From Candidatus Krumholzibacteriota bacterium (GTDB taxonomy: Bacteria; Krumholzibacteriota; Krumholzibacteriia; Krumholzibacteriales; Krumholzibacteriaceae), in the NCBI GenBank assembly GCA_016932415.1, contig JAFGCX010000009.1, forward strand, positions 56,219 to 120,218: a stretch of 64,000 nt of DNA, given 5' to 3'. The translations under genes were made by a program, and so were the position numbers. The notes beneath the pieces were generated by a model that saw nothing but the letters and a program-made list of their open reading frames with translations, made no database searches and was not told the origin of the DNA. Shown here piece by piece: positions 35,119 through 44,420 of the stretch (its first letter is position 1; the number at the start of each line of letters is the position of its first letter).

Positions 35119-35466
35119 TCAATCATTTGGGACAAGACACAGGAACCTCATCTTATTTTCCCCGGTGTTTATGAAGGAATGCTGCCTGTCCGGGGGGACG
35201 AAAATAAAATCTCCCGAAGAAAACGGTTTTTCTTCACCATCGAATATCAGTTTGCCATCCCCATCGACAATATAGACTTCATGCTCCCATGAATGACTGT
35301 GAAGCGGAGAATGACCTCCGGGGCCAAGCTCGAACATCCTCATCGCGAAATTGGGAGCGCCGTCATCTTTGGAGATAAGCCATCTGATCGTAACGTTTTC
35401 GGCGCCATCCATCTCGACTTCCTTTTCTTCGACGTCGAGAGCTTTCATCAGTTTCAGTTCAGCCAT
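35119..35466 (-). CDS. cupin-domain protein
   Basis: About 115 residues, a single cupin barrel. The first metal motif is in GGHSPLHSHSWEHEVYIVDGDG (the cupin motif 1 pattern G-x5-H-x-H-x3-4-E-x6-G), the second in PPDRQHSFINTGENKMRFLCL. The metal ligands (His, His, Glu, His) are present, so it may be enzymatic or a small-molecule binding protein. I chose ATG 35464-35466 (MAELKLM), which follows AAAGGA by seven bases. Upstream lies the divergent LMW phosphatase gene; the outer-membrane protein gene is downstream on the same strand, with its own possible promoter in between. Confidence 0.82.
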   Translation of the reverse strand: MAELKLMKALDVEEKEVEMDGAENVTIRWLISKDDGAPNFAMRMFELGPGGHSPLHSHSWEHEVYIVDGDGKLIFDGEEKPFSSGDFIFVPPDRQHSFINTGENKMRFLCLVPND

Positions 35467-35673
35467 TTCAGTTCCTTTCCGAGTTCTGGATGCATATCTG
35501 CCGTCAGGCCGATTTCCAGGATTTTGGATCGACCTGATCATTTTTAACAGAGAGCACACACTCTTTATTAATTGAATCCTGGTACGGTAATAATATAGAC
35601 TGGTGGATCAACAGATTGCAATTATTGATTATTCAGTCCCGGAGATGACCGGAACCCGCTTGATGGAGTACGA

Positions 35674-36159
35674 ATGATGAAAAAAGTGATTTTCATCTGT
35701 TCGGGAAATACATGCAGAAGCCCGATGGCTGAAGCTATGGCCAGGGTGCTTGTTCCCGACGAGCTGAAGGCCCAGGTCGATTTTTCATCCGCTGGATGCA
35801 GCGCGATCGATGGACGACCGGCGACCGGATACGCCGTAGAGGCAGTCAGCCTCCGGGGAGGGGATCTGTCAGGGCATTCGTCAAGGTTATTGACGAATGC
35901 AATGATTGAAGAGGCCGATCTTCTGATAGCGATGACAGGAGAACATGTCGATCATATTCTGCGGCTTGACCCGAAGGCCCATTCCAGGACTTTCAAGCTT
36001 GGTTCATTCGGCAGCGCGGGATCGGATGAAGATATACCCGACCCGATAGGAGCCGGCCAGGATGTGTACATTATGGTCCTGGCACAGATCGAACGATTCA
36101 TAAGGTCTCTTATTGATGAACTCGGGGCGAGGTTCGGAGCGGAGACCGGCAACGGTTAA
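35674..36159 (+). CDS. low-molecular-weight protein-tyrosine/arginine phosphatase
   Basis: 161 residues of the LMW-PTP family. VIFICSGNTCRSPMAEAM near the N-terminus contains the P-loop CSGNTCRS with the nucleophilic Cys and Arg; IPDPIGAGQDVY is the DP-loop with the general acid Asp. The GNT variant of the P-loop is typical of YwlE-like arginine phosphatases and related bacterial enzymes rather than eukaryotic ones. ywlE homologues often lie close to rpiB and glyA, and here the rpiB-glyA genes follow one gene further on, which supports this subgroup. Wzb-type polysaccharide phosphatases are the alternative. Confidence 0.85.
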   Translation: MMKKVIFICSGNTCRSPMAEAMARVLVPDELKAQVDFSSAGCSAIDGRPATGYAVEAVSLRGGDLSGHSSRLLTNAMIEEADLLIAMTGEHVDHILRLDPKAHSRTFKLGSFGSAGSDEDIPDPIGAGQDVYIMVLAQIERFIRSLIDELGARFGAETGNG

Positions 36160-36320
36160 CAGAAGCAACCGACTCTGAATCGCTGATGCGCCATACAAAA
36201 CAAGTACGGGACCCTTCAGGATGTATGTTGACATAATATCATTATTAATAACGGATTATACAATACCTGATAATCGTTTTCCGATATTTTGGAAAATTCT
36301 GCACAAAACGCAATTTCTGG

Positions 36321-36349
36321 TTGCCGGTCGGTTCCTATATCAGTATAAT
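36321..36349 (+). promoter_or_regulatory. sigma-70-type promoter upstream of ilvE operon
   Basis: TTGCCG (36321-36326), 17-base spacer, TATAAT (36344-36349). It lies about 95 bases before the ilvE start. A TTGACA at 36358-36363 just downstream has only a poor -10 partner. Confidence 0.5.
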
Positions 36350-36444
36350 GATATGGGTTGACAGTCTTTGCAGCGGCACCTTTAAGTATACCTGAAGTCG
36401 TTGTTTCGGATGGACATTAACATGGTTTGAAAAGGAGTCGGGAT

Positions 36445-37365
36445 ATGGCGCTGCCAAAATCAGAAAAGATCTGGATGGATGGGAAGATGGTAGATTGGGA
36501 CGACGCGAAGATTCATGTCTGCTCCCATGTCATTCATTACGGATCATGCCTTTTTGAAGGTATCCGGTGCTATAAGACAAAGAAGGGATCAGCGATCTTC
36601 CGTCTGGAACCGCATATCAAGCGCCTCTATAATTCATCGAAAATGTACAGGATGGAGCCGCAGATCCCGATGAAGGATTTCATGGAAGCCTGCAAGGAGA
36701 TCGTCCGGGTCAACAAGATGGAAGAATGTTATATAAGGCCGGTCGTTTATCGCGGCTATAACTCTCTCGGCGTCAATCCATTCCCAAACCCCGTCAATGC
36801 CTTTATCGCGGTCTGGGAATGGGGCAAATATCTTGGCCCTGAAGCTCTCGAACAGGGTGTCGATGTCTGCGTCTCCTCCTGGGACCGCATCGCGCCCAAC
36901 ACATTTCCCGCTCTGGCCAAGGCTGGAGCGAACTATATGAATTCCCAGCTTATCAAGATGGAAGCAATCGTAAACGGGTATACTGAAGGAATAGCGCTTG
37001 ATTCAACAGGATACGTCAGTGAGGGAAGCGGCGAGAATATCTTCCTTATTCAGGATGGAGTGGTCTACACACCTCCTCTCGGTGCAAGCGTACTTCCGGG
37101 AATAACACGTAACGCCGTTATGGACCTTGCCGAAGACCTCGGGTACAAGGTAGTTGAAAAACTTATTCCAAGAGAAATGCTTTATATCGCCGACGAAGTT
37201 TTCTTCACGGGGACAGCCGCCGAGATATCTCCGATAAGGAGTATTGACAAAATACAGGTAGGTGAAGGTAAGAGAGGTCCGATAACGAAAGAACTTCAGG
37301 ATCTGTTCTTCAGAGTCCTTGATGCGGATGTCGAGAATCGTATGGAATGGCTCGATTTTATCTGA
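36445..37365 (+). CDS. ilvE: branched-chain amino acid aminotransferase
   Basis: Fold-type IV PLP transaminase of about 306 residues, catalysing the last step of valine, leucine and isoleucine synthesis with glutamate. KIWMDGKMVDWDDAKIHVCSHVIHYGSCLFEGIR is the standard N-terminus; LAKAGANYMNSQL holds the Schiff-base lysine; STGYVSEGSGENIF and the late FFTGTAAEISPI block bind the cofactor phosphate and substrate. The ATG at 36445 (MALPKS) has AAAAGGAG at the right distance; a TTG six codons upstream is open but unlikely. It begins the run ilvE, rpiB, glyA, dCMP deaminase, nrdR. Confidence 0.95.
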   Translation: MALPKSEKIWMDGKMVDWDDAKIHVCSHVIHYGSCLFEGIRCYKTKKGSAIFRLEPHIKRLYNSSKMYRMEPQIPMKDFMEACKEIVRVNKMEECYIRPVVYRGYNSLGVNPFPNPVNAFIAVWEWGKYLGPEALEQGVDVCVSSWDRIAPNTFPALAKAGANYMNSQLIKMEAIVNGYTEGIALDSTGYVSEGSGENIFLIQDGVVYTPPLGASVLPGITRNAVMDLAEDLGYKVVEKLIPREMLYIADEVFFTGTAAEISPIRSIDKIQVGEGKRGPITKELQDLFFRVLDADVENRMEWLDFI

Positions 37366-37402
37366 TCCTGTCGATCCCACAAGCCCAGAGAAGGAGGGTG
37401 TC

Positions 37403-37864
37403 GTGAAGGTTGCCGTTGGATCGGATCATCGTGGCTACCCCCTGAAGGAACGGATAAAAAAAATGCTCGCCAGTGAAGGTCATCAGGTGACCGACCTTGG
37501 CACGGACAGCACAGATTCCGTTGATTACCCCGATTATGGCATCGCGGTCGCCGAGATGACGGCGGCCGGAGATGTCGACAGGGGTATTGTCGTCTGTGGA
37601 AGCGGTATAGGCATATCGATCGCTGCCAATAAGGTCAGAGGTATAAGGGCAGCGTTATGTCATACGACCGAGGAAGCGAGGATGACGCGTCTTCATAATG
37701 ATTCGAACGTGCTTGCCCTGGCTGAAAAAACCAACAATGATCCGGACGTAGAAGAGATAGTAAGAGTATGGCTCGATACTCGATTCGAAGGCGGGCGTCA
37801 CCAGGCCCGTATCGACAAGATAAAAGATTATGAAAATGCCCATTCAAATGATATCCATCGATAG
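37403..37864 (+). CDS. rpiB: ribose-5-phosphate isomerase B
   Basis: 153 residues of the LacAB/RpiB family, interconverting ribose-5-phosphate and ribulose-5-phosphate. VAVGSDHRGYPLKERI is the conserved start; the GIVVCGSGIGISIAANKVRGIRAAL block includes the catalytic Cys and phosphate site. I use the GTG at 37403, which follows AAGGAGG and gives the canonical N-terminus; the frame continues upstream into the end of ilvE without family support. It precedes glyA by 17 bases. Confidence 0.94.
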   Translation: MKVAVGSDHRGYPLKERIKKMLASEGHQVTDLGTDSTDSVDYPDYGIAVAEMTAAGDVDRGIVVCGSGIGISIAANKVRGIRAALCHTTEEARMTRLHNDSNVLALAEKTNNDPDVEEIVRVWLDTRFEGGRHQARIDKIKDYENAHSNDIHR

Positions 37865-37880
37865 CTGAAGAGGTGAGAAT

Positions 37881-39134
37881 ATGTTTAACGATAATCTATT
37901 CAAGTATCTTGAAGAGACTGATCCCGAGATCATGGAGACGATGCGATCGGAGTTGAACAGGCAGCAGACTACTCTGGAGCTTATCGCGAGCGAAAACTTC
38001 GCCAGCAGGGCGGTACTGGCGGCGCTCAGCAACCCGATGCAGAACAAATACGCTGAGGGGTATCCCAGAAAAAGATACTACCGGGGGTGTAAATTCGTCG
38101 ACCAGGCTGAGGATCTGGCAAGGGAGAGGGCGATGAAGCTCTTTGGCGCGGAGTACGCCAATGTTCAGCCGCACTCAGGGACGCAGGCGAATATCACGGC
38201 ATACCTTTCCCTGATCAAGCCTGGATCGAAGATAATGGGGCTCAGCCTTTCGCATGGCGGACATCTTTCGCATGGACATCCGGTAAATTTCTCCGGGCTT
38301 TTCTTTGAAGTCGTACATTATGAAGTCGATCCAGAGACAAGGGTACTTAACTACGATACGATTGAAAAACAGGCCAAGGCAGAAAAACCAAAACTTATCG
38401 TGGCTGGGGCGAGCGCTTATCCGCGGTTCTGGGACTGGGAAAGACTGAGAGCTATCTGTGACAGTATAGGCGCCTATCTTATGGTCGATATCGCCCACAT
38501 AGCGGGATTGATCGCGGCGGGAGTCCATCCAAGCCCCGTGCCATACGCCGATATCGTGACCTCGACGACTCACAAGACTCTTCGCGGACCGCGCGGAGGG
38601 CTTATCCTTGCCCCGGAAAAGTACGCCAGGGAAATCGACAAATACAATTTCCCAGGTACGCAGGGAGGGCCCTTCATGCATTGCATCGCCGCGAAGGCTG
38701 TATGTTTCAGGGAAGCGATGACCGATGAATTCAAGGTCTACCAGAAACAGGTAATAACCAATGCCAGCCATCTCGCCGCGGAGATGATCGAAAGAGGGTT
38801 CGATGTCGTAAGCGGAGGAACGGATAATCACCTGTTCCTTCTCGACCTTTCGAAGCAGGATCTTACAGGCAAGGAGACGGCGAAAGCGCTTCACAAGGCA
38901 GGTATAACCGTCAACAAGAATACCGTGCCGTTCGATAAGCAGAGCCCATTTGTGACTTCGGGTATCCGTGTCGGGACACCTGCCCTGACGACAAGAGGGA
39001 TGAAAGAGCCCGAGATGGAACAAATCGGAGAGATGATGGCAAAAGTCATAAATAATCAGGATGATGACGGTGTGATAGATGCCGTCCGCGCTGAGGCTGA
39101 AGCTCTGGCCGGAAGATTCCCTTTGTATGAGTGA
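37881..39134 (+). CDS. glyA: serine hydroxymethyltransferase
   Basis: 417 residues, normal for bacterial SHMT. It converts serine and tetrahydrofolate to glycine and methylene-THF, and feeds one-carbon units to purine and thymidylate synthesis. Landmarks are [32 protein letters not shown], and [15 protein letters not shown], whose Lys carries PLP. GAGGTGAGA precedes the ATG. The order rpiB-glyA-dCMP deaminase-nrdR is a widespread bacterial arrangement linking one-carbon and deoxynucleotide metabolism. Confidence 0.97.
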   Translation: MFNDNLFKYLEETDPEIMETMRSELNRQQTTLELIASENFASRAVLAALSNPMQNKYAEGYPRKRYYRGCKFVDQAEDLARERAMKLFGAEYANVQPHSGTQANITAYLSLIKPGSKIMGLSLSHGGHLSHGHPVNFSGLFFEVVHYEVDPETRVLNYDTIEKQAKAEKPKLIVAGASAYPRFWDWERLRAICDSIGAYLMVDIAHIAGLIAAGVHPSPVPYADIVTSTTHKTLRGPRGGLILAPEKYAREIDKYNFPGTQGGPFMHCIAAKAVCFREAMTDEFKVYQKQVITNASHLAAEMIERGFDVVSGGTDNHLFLLDLSKQDLTGKETAKALHKAGITVNKNTVPFDKQSPFVTSGIRVGTPALTTRGMKEPEMEQIGEMMAKVINNQDDDGVIDAVRAEAEALAGRFPLYE

Positions 39135-39158
39135 TACCCGGTTGTTTGATTCGAGGAG

Positions 39159-39641
39159 ATGAGGAAGATGGCCAGACCATCATGGGATGAGTACTTTATG
39201 AAGATCACCAACCTTGTCGCTGAGAGGTCGACGTGTCTCAGGCGCAGCGTCGGCGCTGTCATCGTCAAGGATAAAAGGATAATTTCCACCGGGTACAACG
39301 GCGCGCCGAAAGGGTTGAAACATTGTCTCGAACTGGGTTGTCTGCGCGATCAGATGGGTGTCCCGTCGGGAGAGAGGCATGAGCTCTGCCGTGGAGCCCA
39401 TGCCGAACAGAACGCGATCATACAGGCAGCCGGCAGTGGGACCAATCTGCATGGCGCGACGATGTACTGCACCAATTCCCCATGTTCGACTTGTACGAAG
39501 ATGATAATCAATGCTGGTATCAGGAGACTGGTCCTCGGCGCCAGTTATCCTGACAAACTGGGAGCCGAGATGATAGAGGAGTCAGGAATAGAGACGGTAT
39601 ATATGGCGCTTGCTTCTTCGTCCGAAAGGTCGAAGGACTGA
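39159..39641 (+). CDS. deoxycytidylate (dCMP) deaminase
   Basis: 160 residues, ComEB/dCMP deaminase type of the cytidine deaminase fold. [31 protein letters not shown] is the typical start; [12 protein letters not shown] provides the zinc His and catalytic Glu; [16 protein letters not shown] provides the two zinc Cys. It converts dCMP to dUMP for dTMP synthesis. ATG at 39168, three codons in (MARPSW), also has GAGGAG at suitable spacing and could be the true start. Confidence 0.92.
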   Translation: MRKMARPSWDEYFMKITNLVAERSTCLRRSVGAVIVKDKRIISTGYNGAPKGLKHCLELGCLRDQMGVPSGERHELCRGAHAEQNAIIQAAGSGTNLHGATMYCTNSPCSTCTKMIINAGIRRLVLGASYPDKLGAEMIEESGIETVYMALASSSERSKD

Positions 39642-39658
39642 AGTTAGGGGGGCATGAT

Positions 39659-40117
39659 TTGCGTTGTCCCGCGTGTGGTCATGAGGAAGATAAAGTCGTA
39701 GACAGCCGTTCGACAAAAGAGAACTCCGCGATAAGAAGGCGCCGGGAATGCATAGCCTGCGGCCATCGATTCACAACATATGAATATGTCGAACACAGAC
39801 CGGTGATGGTCGTCAAGAAGGATGGACGAAGAGAACATTATTCCCGCGACAAGATACTTAACGGTCTACTGAGGGCGTGTGAGAAACGCCCCGTATCGAT
39901 GGAAACCCTGGAAAAACTGATCGACGATGTTGAAAAACGGGTGTCAAGCCGGGTGAGGGACGAGATCCCCACGAAGGAACTCGGAAATGAAGTGATGTCC
40001 AAACTTGCTGTAATCGATCAGGTGGCTTACGTCCGTTTTGCTTCCGTATATAGAGATTTCAAAGATATATCGCAATTTTTATCAGAACTGGAAAACCTTC
40101 TTGAAAAAAGTGAATAA
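39659..40117 (+). CDS. nrdR: transcriptional repressor NrdR
   Basis: 152 residues. The N-terminal zinc ribbon has the pairs CPAC and CIAC; the ATP-cone follows (MVVKKDGRREHYSRDKILNGLLRACEKRPV). NrdR represses ribonucleotide reductase genes according to the ATP/dATP level. The start is a TTG at 39659 just after AGGGGGG; translating from there gives the canonical MRCPAC N-terminus, while the ATG a few bases earlier is in another frame. No NrdR box or nrd gene was found in this window, so its targets lie elsewhere. Confidence 0.95.
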   Translation: MRCPACGHEEDKVVDSRSTKENSAIRRRRECIACGHRFTTYEYVEHRPVMVVKKDGRREHYSRDKILNGLLRACEKRPVSMETLEKLIDDVEKRVSSRVRDEIPTKELGNEVMSKLAVIDQVAYVRFASVYRDFKDISQFLSELENLLEKSE

Positions 40118-40135
40118 AGCTCAAAGGGGGATATC

Positions 40136-41011
40136 ATGAAAAGATTTCTGGATACTCTCGGGTACAGGTCAGCGCTGTTGGTGTTTGCGGCAATATTGCT
40201 TATATCGACGATCATGCCGAAAGCTTGCCGCTCCGGGGATGATGACAGCGAGGTAAGATTGAGATTCTCTCTCAGCGAGGGGCAGGTGCTAAAATACAAG
40301 AGCAATCAGCGTACCGAGATGAACTGGCACGGAATAGAATTCACCCGCGTCAGCACTGTTATATCGGAACTCTCACTCGACAAGCAGATCGATGATACGA
40401 CGCAGCAGGTCGCACTTAAATTTATCGAGCGAAGAGACAGGAGATCGAGGGGTGGAGGGGAATTTGAGGATTTTGACGGTCCGGTCAAACCTGAAGGTAA
40501 AACGGTCAGGATAACTGTGGACGAAGCGGGTAGAGTAAAGGAAGCGATCGGGTTCATAATAGGGATCAAAAAGGGTGAACCTCTCAAGTCGTATGTCGAA
40601 AGATGGTTTTTCAAACTCCCCGAAGATCCGGTCAAAAAAGACTCCTCATGGATACGGAACATTCCTGAAGATGATCCTGAAGATAACGGAGAAAAAGATG
40701 ATCAGCCGGCTCTTAAAGGTACGATCGAATTCAAGCTGAAAAAATTCGAGAAGAAAGATGGCATCAGAGTCGCTGTTATCGAATACGAGGCTGATCTTGT
40801 CGGGCACCAGGTGATCGAGGAGGGAATGACCGAATCTGTGATCAAGTCTCAAGGCGAGGTCAAGATAGCGGTTGATGGCGGGTATATTGTCGAATCGAAG
40901 CTGTCGGTCGACGTCAAGGGCGAGGTCATCACAGTCGATGAGTTCTCTGGGGATGAGACAAAGAATGGTTTCGCGCAAACCCTTTACACAGAGATAAAAC
41001 TCGAAGACTAG
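40136..41011 (+). CDS. exported protein of unknown function (DUF6263-like)
   Basis: 291 residues. A hydrophobic N-terminal segment (ALLVFAAILLISTIMPKA) should be a signal peptide or anchor; the mature part is beta rich and very charged, with LRFSLSEGQVLKYKSNQRTEMNW, a pattern I associate with DUF6263-type periplasmic proteins. A Lys/Asp/Glu-rich stretch lies near residues 175-205. It is 18 bases after nrdR and 2 bases before tatC, so it is probably co-transcribed with tatC. I do not propose a function. Confidence 0.7.
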   Translation: MKRFLDTLGYRSALLVFAAILLISTIMPKACRSGDDDSEVRLRFSLSEGQVLKYKSNQRTEMNWHGIEFTRVSTVISELSLDKQIDDTTQQVALKFIERRDRRSRGGGEFEDFDGPVKPEGKTVRITVDEAGRVKEAIGFIIGIKKGEPLKSYVERWFFKLPEDPVKKDSSWIRNIPEDDPEDNGEKDDQPALKGTIEFKLKKFEKKDGIRVAVIEYEADLVGHQVIEEGMTESVIKSQGEVKIAVDGGYIVESKLSVDVKGEVITVDEFSGDETKNGFAQTLYTEIKLED

Positions 41012-41013
41012 AT

Positions 41014-41793
41014 ATGGATTCAGAGTCAACCGAAAACAAAGAAGAATTGAAAGAGATGGGGTTTCTGGGCCATCTCGATGAACTTAGATCGATGTTGATC
41101 GCGTCCCTTGCCGCCTGGCTCGGATCTTCCATAATCCTTTGGTTTTTCTCGGGATACGTGCTGGACTTCCTGCTTGCCGGTATTCCTCTTGAAAGTCTAT
41201 ACTTCCACGCCCCGGTCGAAGCTTTCATGGTACGCATGAAACTGAGTTTCGCGGCAGGGTTCCTTATCTCATTCCCGTACATACTTTTTCGCGTATGGTC
41301 TTTTATATCTCCCGGCCTGTTCAGGAGTGAAAGAAGAGTCATTCTTCCCCTTATTGTCCCGGCAACGTTGCTGTTTTATACAGGGACTGTCTTTGCCTAC
41401 TGGATAATGATACCTGTCGTACTCGATTTTCTGATAAATTTCGGTACCGAGATGCTCTCGCCACTGATCTCGGTCGACAGGTATTTCGGGTTTGTCCTGA
41501 GGCTCTGCTTTGCTTTCGGTATAGTATTCCAGCTACCACTTGTAATCGTATCCCTTACCAGCCTTGGGGTGATATCGCCTCGCGCGCTGCTCAGGCAGTG
41601 GAGATGGGTTATTCTGGTCATATTTATAACCGGAGCTATTCTGACTCCACCTGATCCCGCTTCCCAATTGCTGATGGCTGTGCCTCTTGTGCTCCTCTAC
41701 CTTGTAAGCGCTACTCTTTCCCTCTTCATAGAAAAAAGAAGAAAAGAGAAGTCCAGTGAAGAGGGTGATGAATCTGATCGCGGGGATGATTAA
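41014..41793 (+). CDS. tatC: twin-arginine translocase subunit TatC
   Basis: 259 residues with six predicted membrane spans. FLGHLDELRSMLI near the N-terminus is the conserved HLxELR motif that binds the twin-arginine signal; FMVRMKLSFAAGFLISFPYILFRVWSFISPGLF is the highly conserved first periplasmic loop and span 2-3 region. TatC recognises folded Tat substrates in the inner membrane. No tatA/tatB gene is seen in this window. The C-terminus is charged and cytoplasmic. Confidence 0.95.
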   Translation: MDSESTENKEELKEMGFLGHLDELRSMLIASLAAWLGSSIILWFFSGYVLDFLLAGIPLESLYFHAPVEAFMVRMKLSFAAGFLISFPYILFRVWSFISPGLFRSERRVILPLIVPATLLFYTGTVFAYWIMIPVVLDFLINFGTEMLSPLISVDRYFGFVLRLCFAFGIVFQLPLVIVSLTSLGVISPRALLRQWRWVILVIFITGAILTPPDPASQLLMAVPLVLLYLVSATLSLFIEKRRKEKSSEEGDESDRGDD

Positions 41794-41989
41794 TAATCAG
41801 AAGGACAAAGTACTGTCAGCAGCCTTTTCCCGGGGTCTGGACGATCTTTCCGGTGGCATCTTGACTTTAGCGTTCTATAGTGCTAGTTTGCAGTATTCAG
41901 AAGGCTCTGTCCGGCCTCCCACGACGGGAGAATGCAGGCCAGGGCGGTAGATACCGGCATTTTATCGGAGAACGGTCGGCCGCGTTGAA

Positions 41990-43000
41990 ATGATATTCAA
42001 AGATAGTAATTATCGAAATGAATTCCAGCTGCCGGTGAGGAAGGAATTAAGCCTGCTTGAGGAAATGCTGCGGCTGGCTCTTCACTCGGATGTTCCGCTG
42101 ATCGAGGATATCTGTGACCACATAAGGTCGACACCGGGCAAAAGACTTCGCCCGAATATACTTTTTCTCGCTTCAAAAAGTCTCGGAGGAAGTTCTGAAG
42201 CTCCTATGATAGCCGGGATGGCTGTGGAACTGATCCATACTGCTACCCTTATTCATGATGATATAATCGACGGCCACATGCTTCGCCGGGGAGAAGAGAC
42301 TGTATATGCCAGATGGGGAAATAATGTCGCCACGATCATGGGTGATTTTCTCTACTCAAAAGCGTTCGCAAGCCTTGGTGATGCGGGGCTTTACGAGATA
42401 ATGGAGATCCTGGCAAGAACGACGAACATAATGAGTGTCGGTGAGATGATGCAGTTTCAACAGACAAAAAATATCGAAATGAGCGAAGCCGGATATATGG
42501 ATATGATATACAGTAAAACAGCCTCGCTTTTTTCCGCGTCGAGCGAATGTGGAGCGGTAATAGGAAGCGGGGGAAGTCCGAACGGTTTCAGAAAACCTTA
42601 CGCCTCGTTTGGAAGGAATATCGGCCTTGCTTTCCAGATAACAGATGATCTGATTGATTATCTCGCGATCGATGAACAGGTTGGTAAACCGACGGCGTCT
42701 GATTTTTCCGACGGTAGAGTGACCCTGCCATTTATTACTGCATTCAGGAACGCTCCAGCGACCAAGAAAGAGCGGATGAGAGAACTCTTTCATTATGGCT
42801 TTGACAAAGACGCGGACTGGGGTGAGATCATTTCGTTCGTGAGAGGTTACGGGGGAGTGGAATATTCGTACAGAAGAGCGCAGGAACTTGGCGCAAGGGC
42901 AAAAGCTTCACTTGATACCATCACGCCGTCGCGTGAAAGGGATGCTCTCTGCATGGCCGCTGATTATGTGATCGGTAGAGTCGACCCGCTATCAGCCTAG
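41990..43000 (+). CDS. trans-polyprenyl diphosphate synthase
   Basis: 336 residues of the IspB/HepT-type chain-elongating prenyltransferase family. LIHDDIIDGHMLRRG is the first Asp-rich motif (DDxxD) and LAFQITDDLIDYLA the second; GKRLRPNILFL is the conserved GKRxRP IPP-binding element. It makes a C30-C50 polyprenyl diphosphate for quinone side chains or related lipids. Product length depends on residues before the first DDxxD that I cannot interpret reliably. A 196-base gap separates it from tatC; only a weak promoter-like sequence is present there. Confidence 0.92.
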   Translation: MIFKDSNYRNEFQLPVRKELSLLEEMLRLALHSDVPLIEDICDHIRSTPGKRLRPNILFLASKSLGGSSEAPMIAGMAVELIHTATLIHDDIIDGHMLRRGEETVYARWGNNVATIMGDFLYSKAFASLGDAGLYEIMEILARTTNIMSVGEMMQFQQTKNIEMSEAGYMDMIYSKTASLFSASSECGAVIGSGGSPNGFRKPYASFGRNIGLAFQITDDLIDYLAIDEQVGKPTASDFSDGRVTLPFITAFRNAPATKKERMRELFHYGFDKDADWGEIISFVRGYGGVEYSYRRAQELGARAKASLDTITPSRERDALCMAADYVIGRVDPLSA

Positions 43001-43070
43001 GAAAAATATCTGCCGTGGCAAAAAATGATCCGATTCAATCATATCTCGAAATATCACTGGTGGTTACGTA

Positions 43071-44063
43071 ATGGATGGTGTCGAGGCTCTGTATTATGAG
43101 AAGACGCGGCAATCGGGAGTCAGATGTCTCCTGTGTCCCAATGATTGCCGAATAAACCCTGGAAAAAACGGCAGATGCCGGCTTCGCTGGAATGACGGGG
43201 GAAAGCTTATCGCTCTTTCATATGGACATACCGTGACAGCGGCGGTGGACCCAATTGAGAAAAAACCGCTTTATCATTTCATGCCTGGATCGAGGATCCT
43301 CTCGGTGGGCCCGAATGGATGCACGTTGACTTGCGATCATTGTCAGAACTGGGAAATATCGCAGTGCTCCTCTCCGGTGCGGTATATTTCTCCAGGGGAT
43401 CTCGTAGATCTTGCCGCCGATGAAGAATCTTCAGGAGTCGCTTTTACATATACTGAACCTTTGCTATGGTACGAATATCTTCTTGATGCGTCGCGGCTGT
43501 TAAGAAAAAGGGGATTGAAGACAGTCATCGTGACCAATGGTTATCTGAATGAAGAACCGGCGAGACAAATCGCTCCGATGACAGACGCGTTCAATATCGA
43601 TCTGAAAAGCTTTGATGACGGGTTTTACAGGAAATATTGCGGGGGTACTTTAGAGCCTGTTAAAAAATTCATCGAGATAGCGAGTTCAGTGGCGCATGTA
43701 GAACTCACAAACCTCGTTATTCCAGGATTAAACGATTCGCTTGAATCAATCGAGGAGATGGCGAAATGGATCTCCGGAATATCCAGGGAAATCCCACTGC
43801 ATTTTTCGAGGTTCTTTCCGAGATACAAAATGGGAGATGTCCCTGCTACATCGGGGGATATCCTTAAGAAAGCGTACGATGTCGCGAGAAGATTCCTTGA
43901 TTATGTCTATATTGGTAATATATTCATCGAAGGCACCGAGGATACAGTTTGCCCGGATTGCGGTGAAGAGGTCATAAAGAGGTCCGGTTACAGTGTTGAA
44001 ATGAGAATCTCCGACGGAATCTGCCGTCGTTGCGGGAAAGAAATCAAGGGGGTCTGGAAGTAA
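43071..44063 (+). CDS. amrS: AmmeMemoRadiSam-system radical SAM enzyme
   Basis: 330 residues. GPNGCTLTCDHCQNWEISQ (about residues 85-100) supplies the CxxxCxxC [4Fe-4S]/SAM motif; the N-terminus has a further Cys cluster (CLLCPNDCRINPGKNGRC), as in PflA-related AmrS proteins; the C-terminus has two Cys pairs (CPDCGEE, CRRCGKE) for another metal site. In many genomes AmrS is next to AMMECR1 and Memo genes; neither is seen here. The reaction is not established. It is directly followed by rsfS. Confidence 0.88.
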   Translation: MDGVEALYYEKTRQSGVRCLLCPNDCRINPGKNGRCRLRWNDGGKLIALSYGHTVTAAVDPIEKKPLYHFMPGSRILSVGPNGCTLTCDHCQNWEISQCSSPVRYISPGDLVDLAADEESSGVAFTYTEPLLWYEYLLDASRLLRKRGLKTVIVTNGYLNEEPARQIAPMTDAFNIDLKSFDDGFYRKYCGGTLEPVKKFIEIASSVAHVELTNLVIPGLNDSLESIEEMAKWISGISREIPLHFSRFFPRYKMGDVPATSGDILKKAYDVARRFLDYVYIGNIFIEGTEDTVCPDCGEEVIKRSGYSVEMRISDGICRRCGKEIKGVWK

Positions 44064-44420
44064 TTGAAAAAAATAGCACCGAAAACGCTGGCGAAAAAAA
44101 TAATAAAGGCCGCGTGGGACAAGAAAGCTGAAGATATCATCCTGTTGAATCTTAAAAAAATCTCGGGGATGACTGATTATTTTGTCATCGCCTCAGCCGG
44201 CAGCGATGTACAGGCTCGCGTGATCGCCGATCATATCCTGGATCTTTTAAAGGGAAAAGAACTTGTCCTTCATATGGAGGGGTACGAGTCGGGCAACTGG
44301 ATACTTATAGATTGTTTTACCGTAGTCGTACATATTTTCCGGCCTGAGGCGAGGGAATATTACGGGTTGGAAAATTTCTGGGGAGACGCTCCAAGAGAGG
44401 AATATCCCGATGGAAAGTAA
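44064..44420 (+). CDS. rsfS: ribosome silencing factor RsfS
   Basis: 118 residues of the RsfS/Iojap family, which binds uL14 on the 50S subunit and prevents joining of the subunits in poor conditions. Conserved segments are DIILLNLKKISGMTDYFVIASAGSDVQARVIADHI and the C-terminal GYESGNWILIDCFTVVVHIFRPEAREYYGLENFWGDAP. The start is a TTG at 44064, directly after the amrS stop. The end overlaps the argS start by 11 bases. Confidence 0.94.
   Translation: MKKIAPKTLAKKIIKAAWDKKAEDIILLNLKKISGMTDYFVIASAGSDVQARVIADHILDLLKGKELVLHMEGYESGNWILIDCFTVVVHIFRPEAREYYGLENFWGDAPREEYPDGK

Noticed and set aside
41756..41950. 64-codon frame overlapping the end of tatC
   Set aside because: No Shine-Dalgarno, overlaps tatC in another frame, and no protein-like pattern; the gap more likely holds regulatory sequence.
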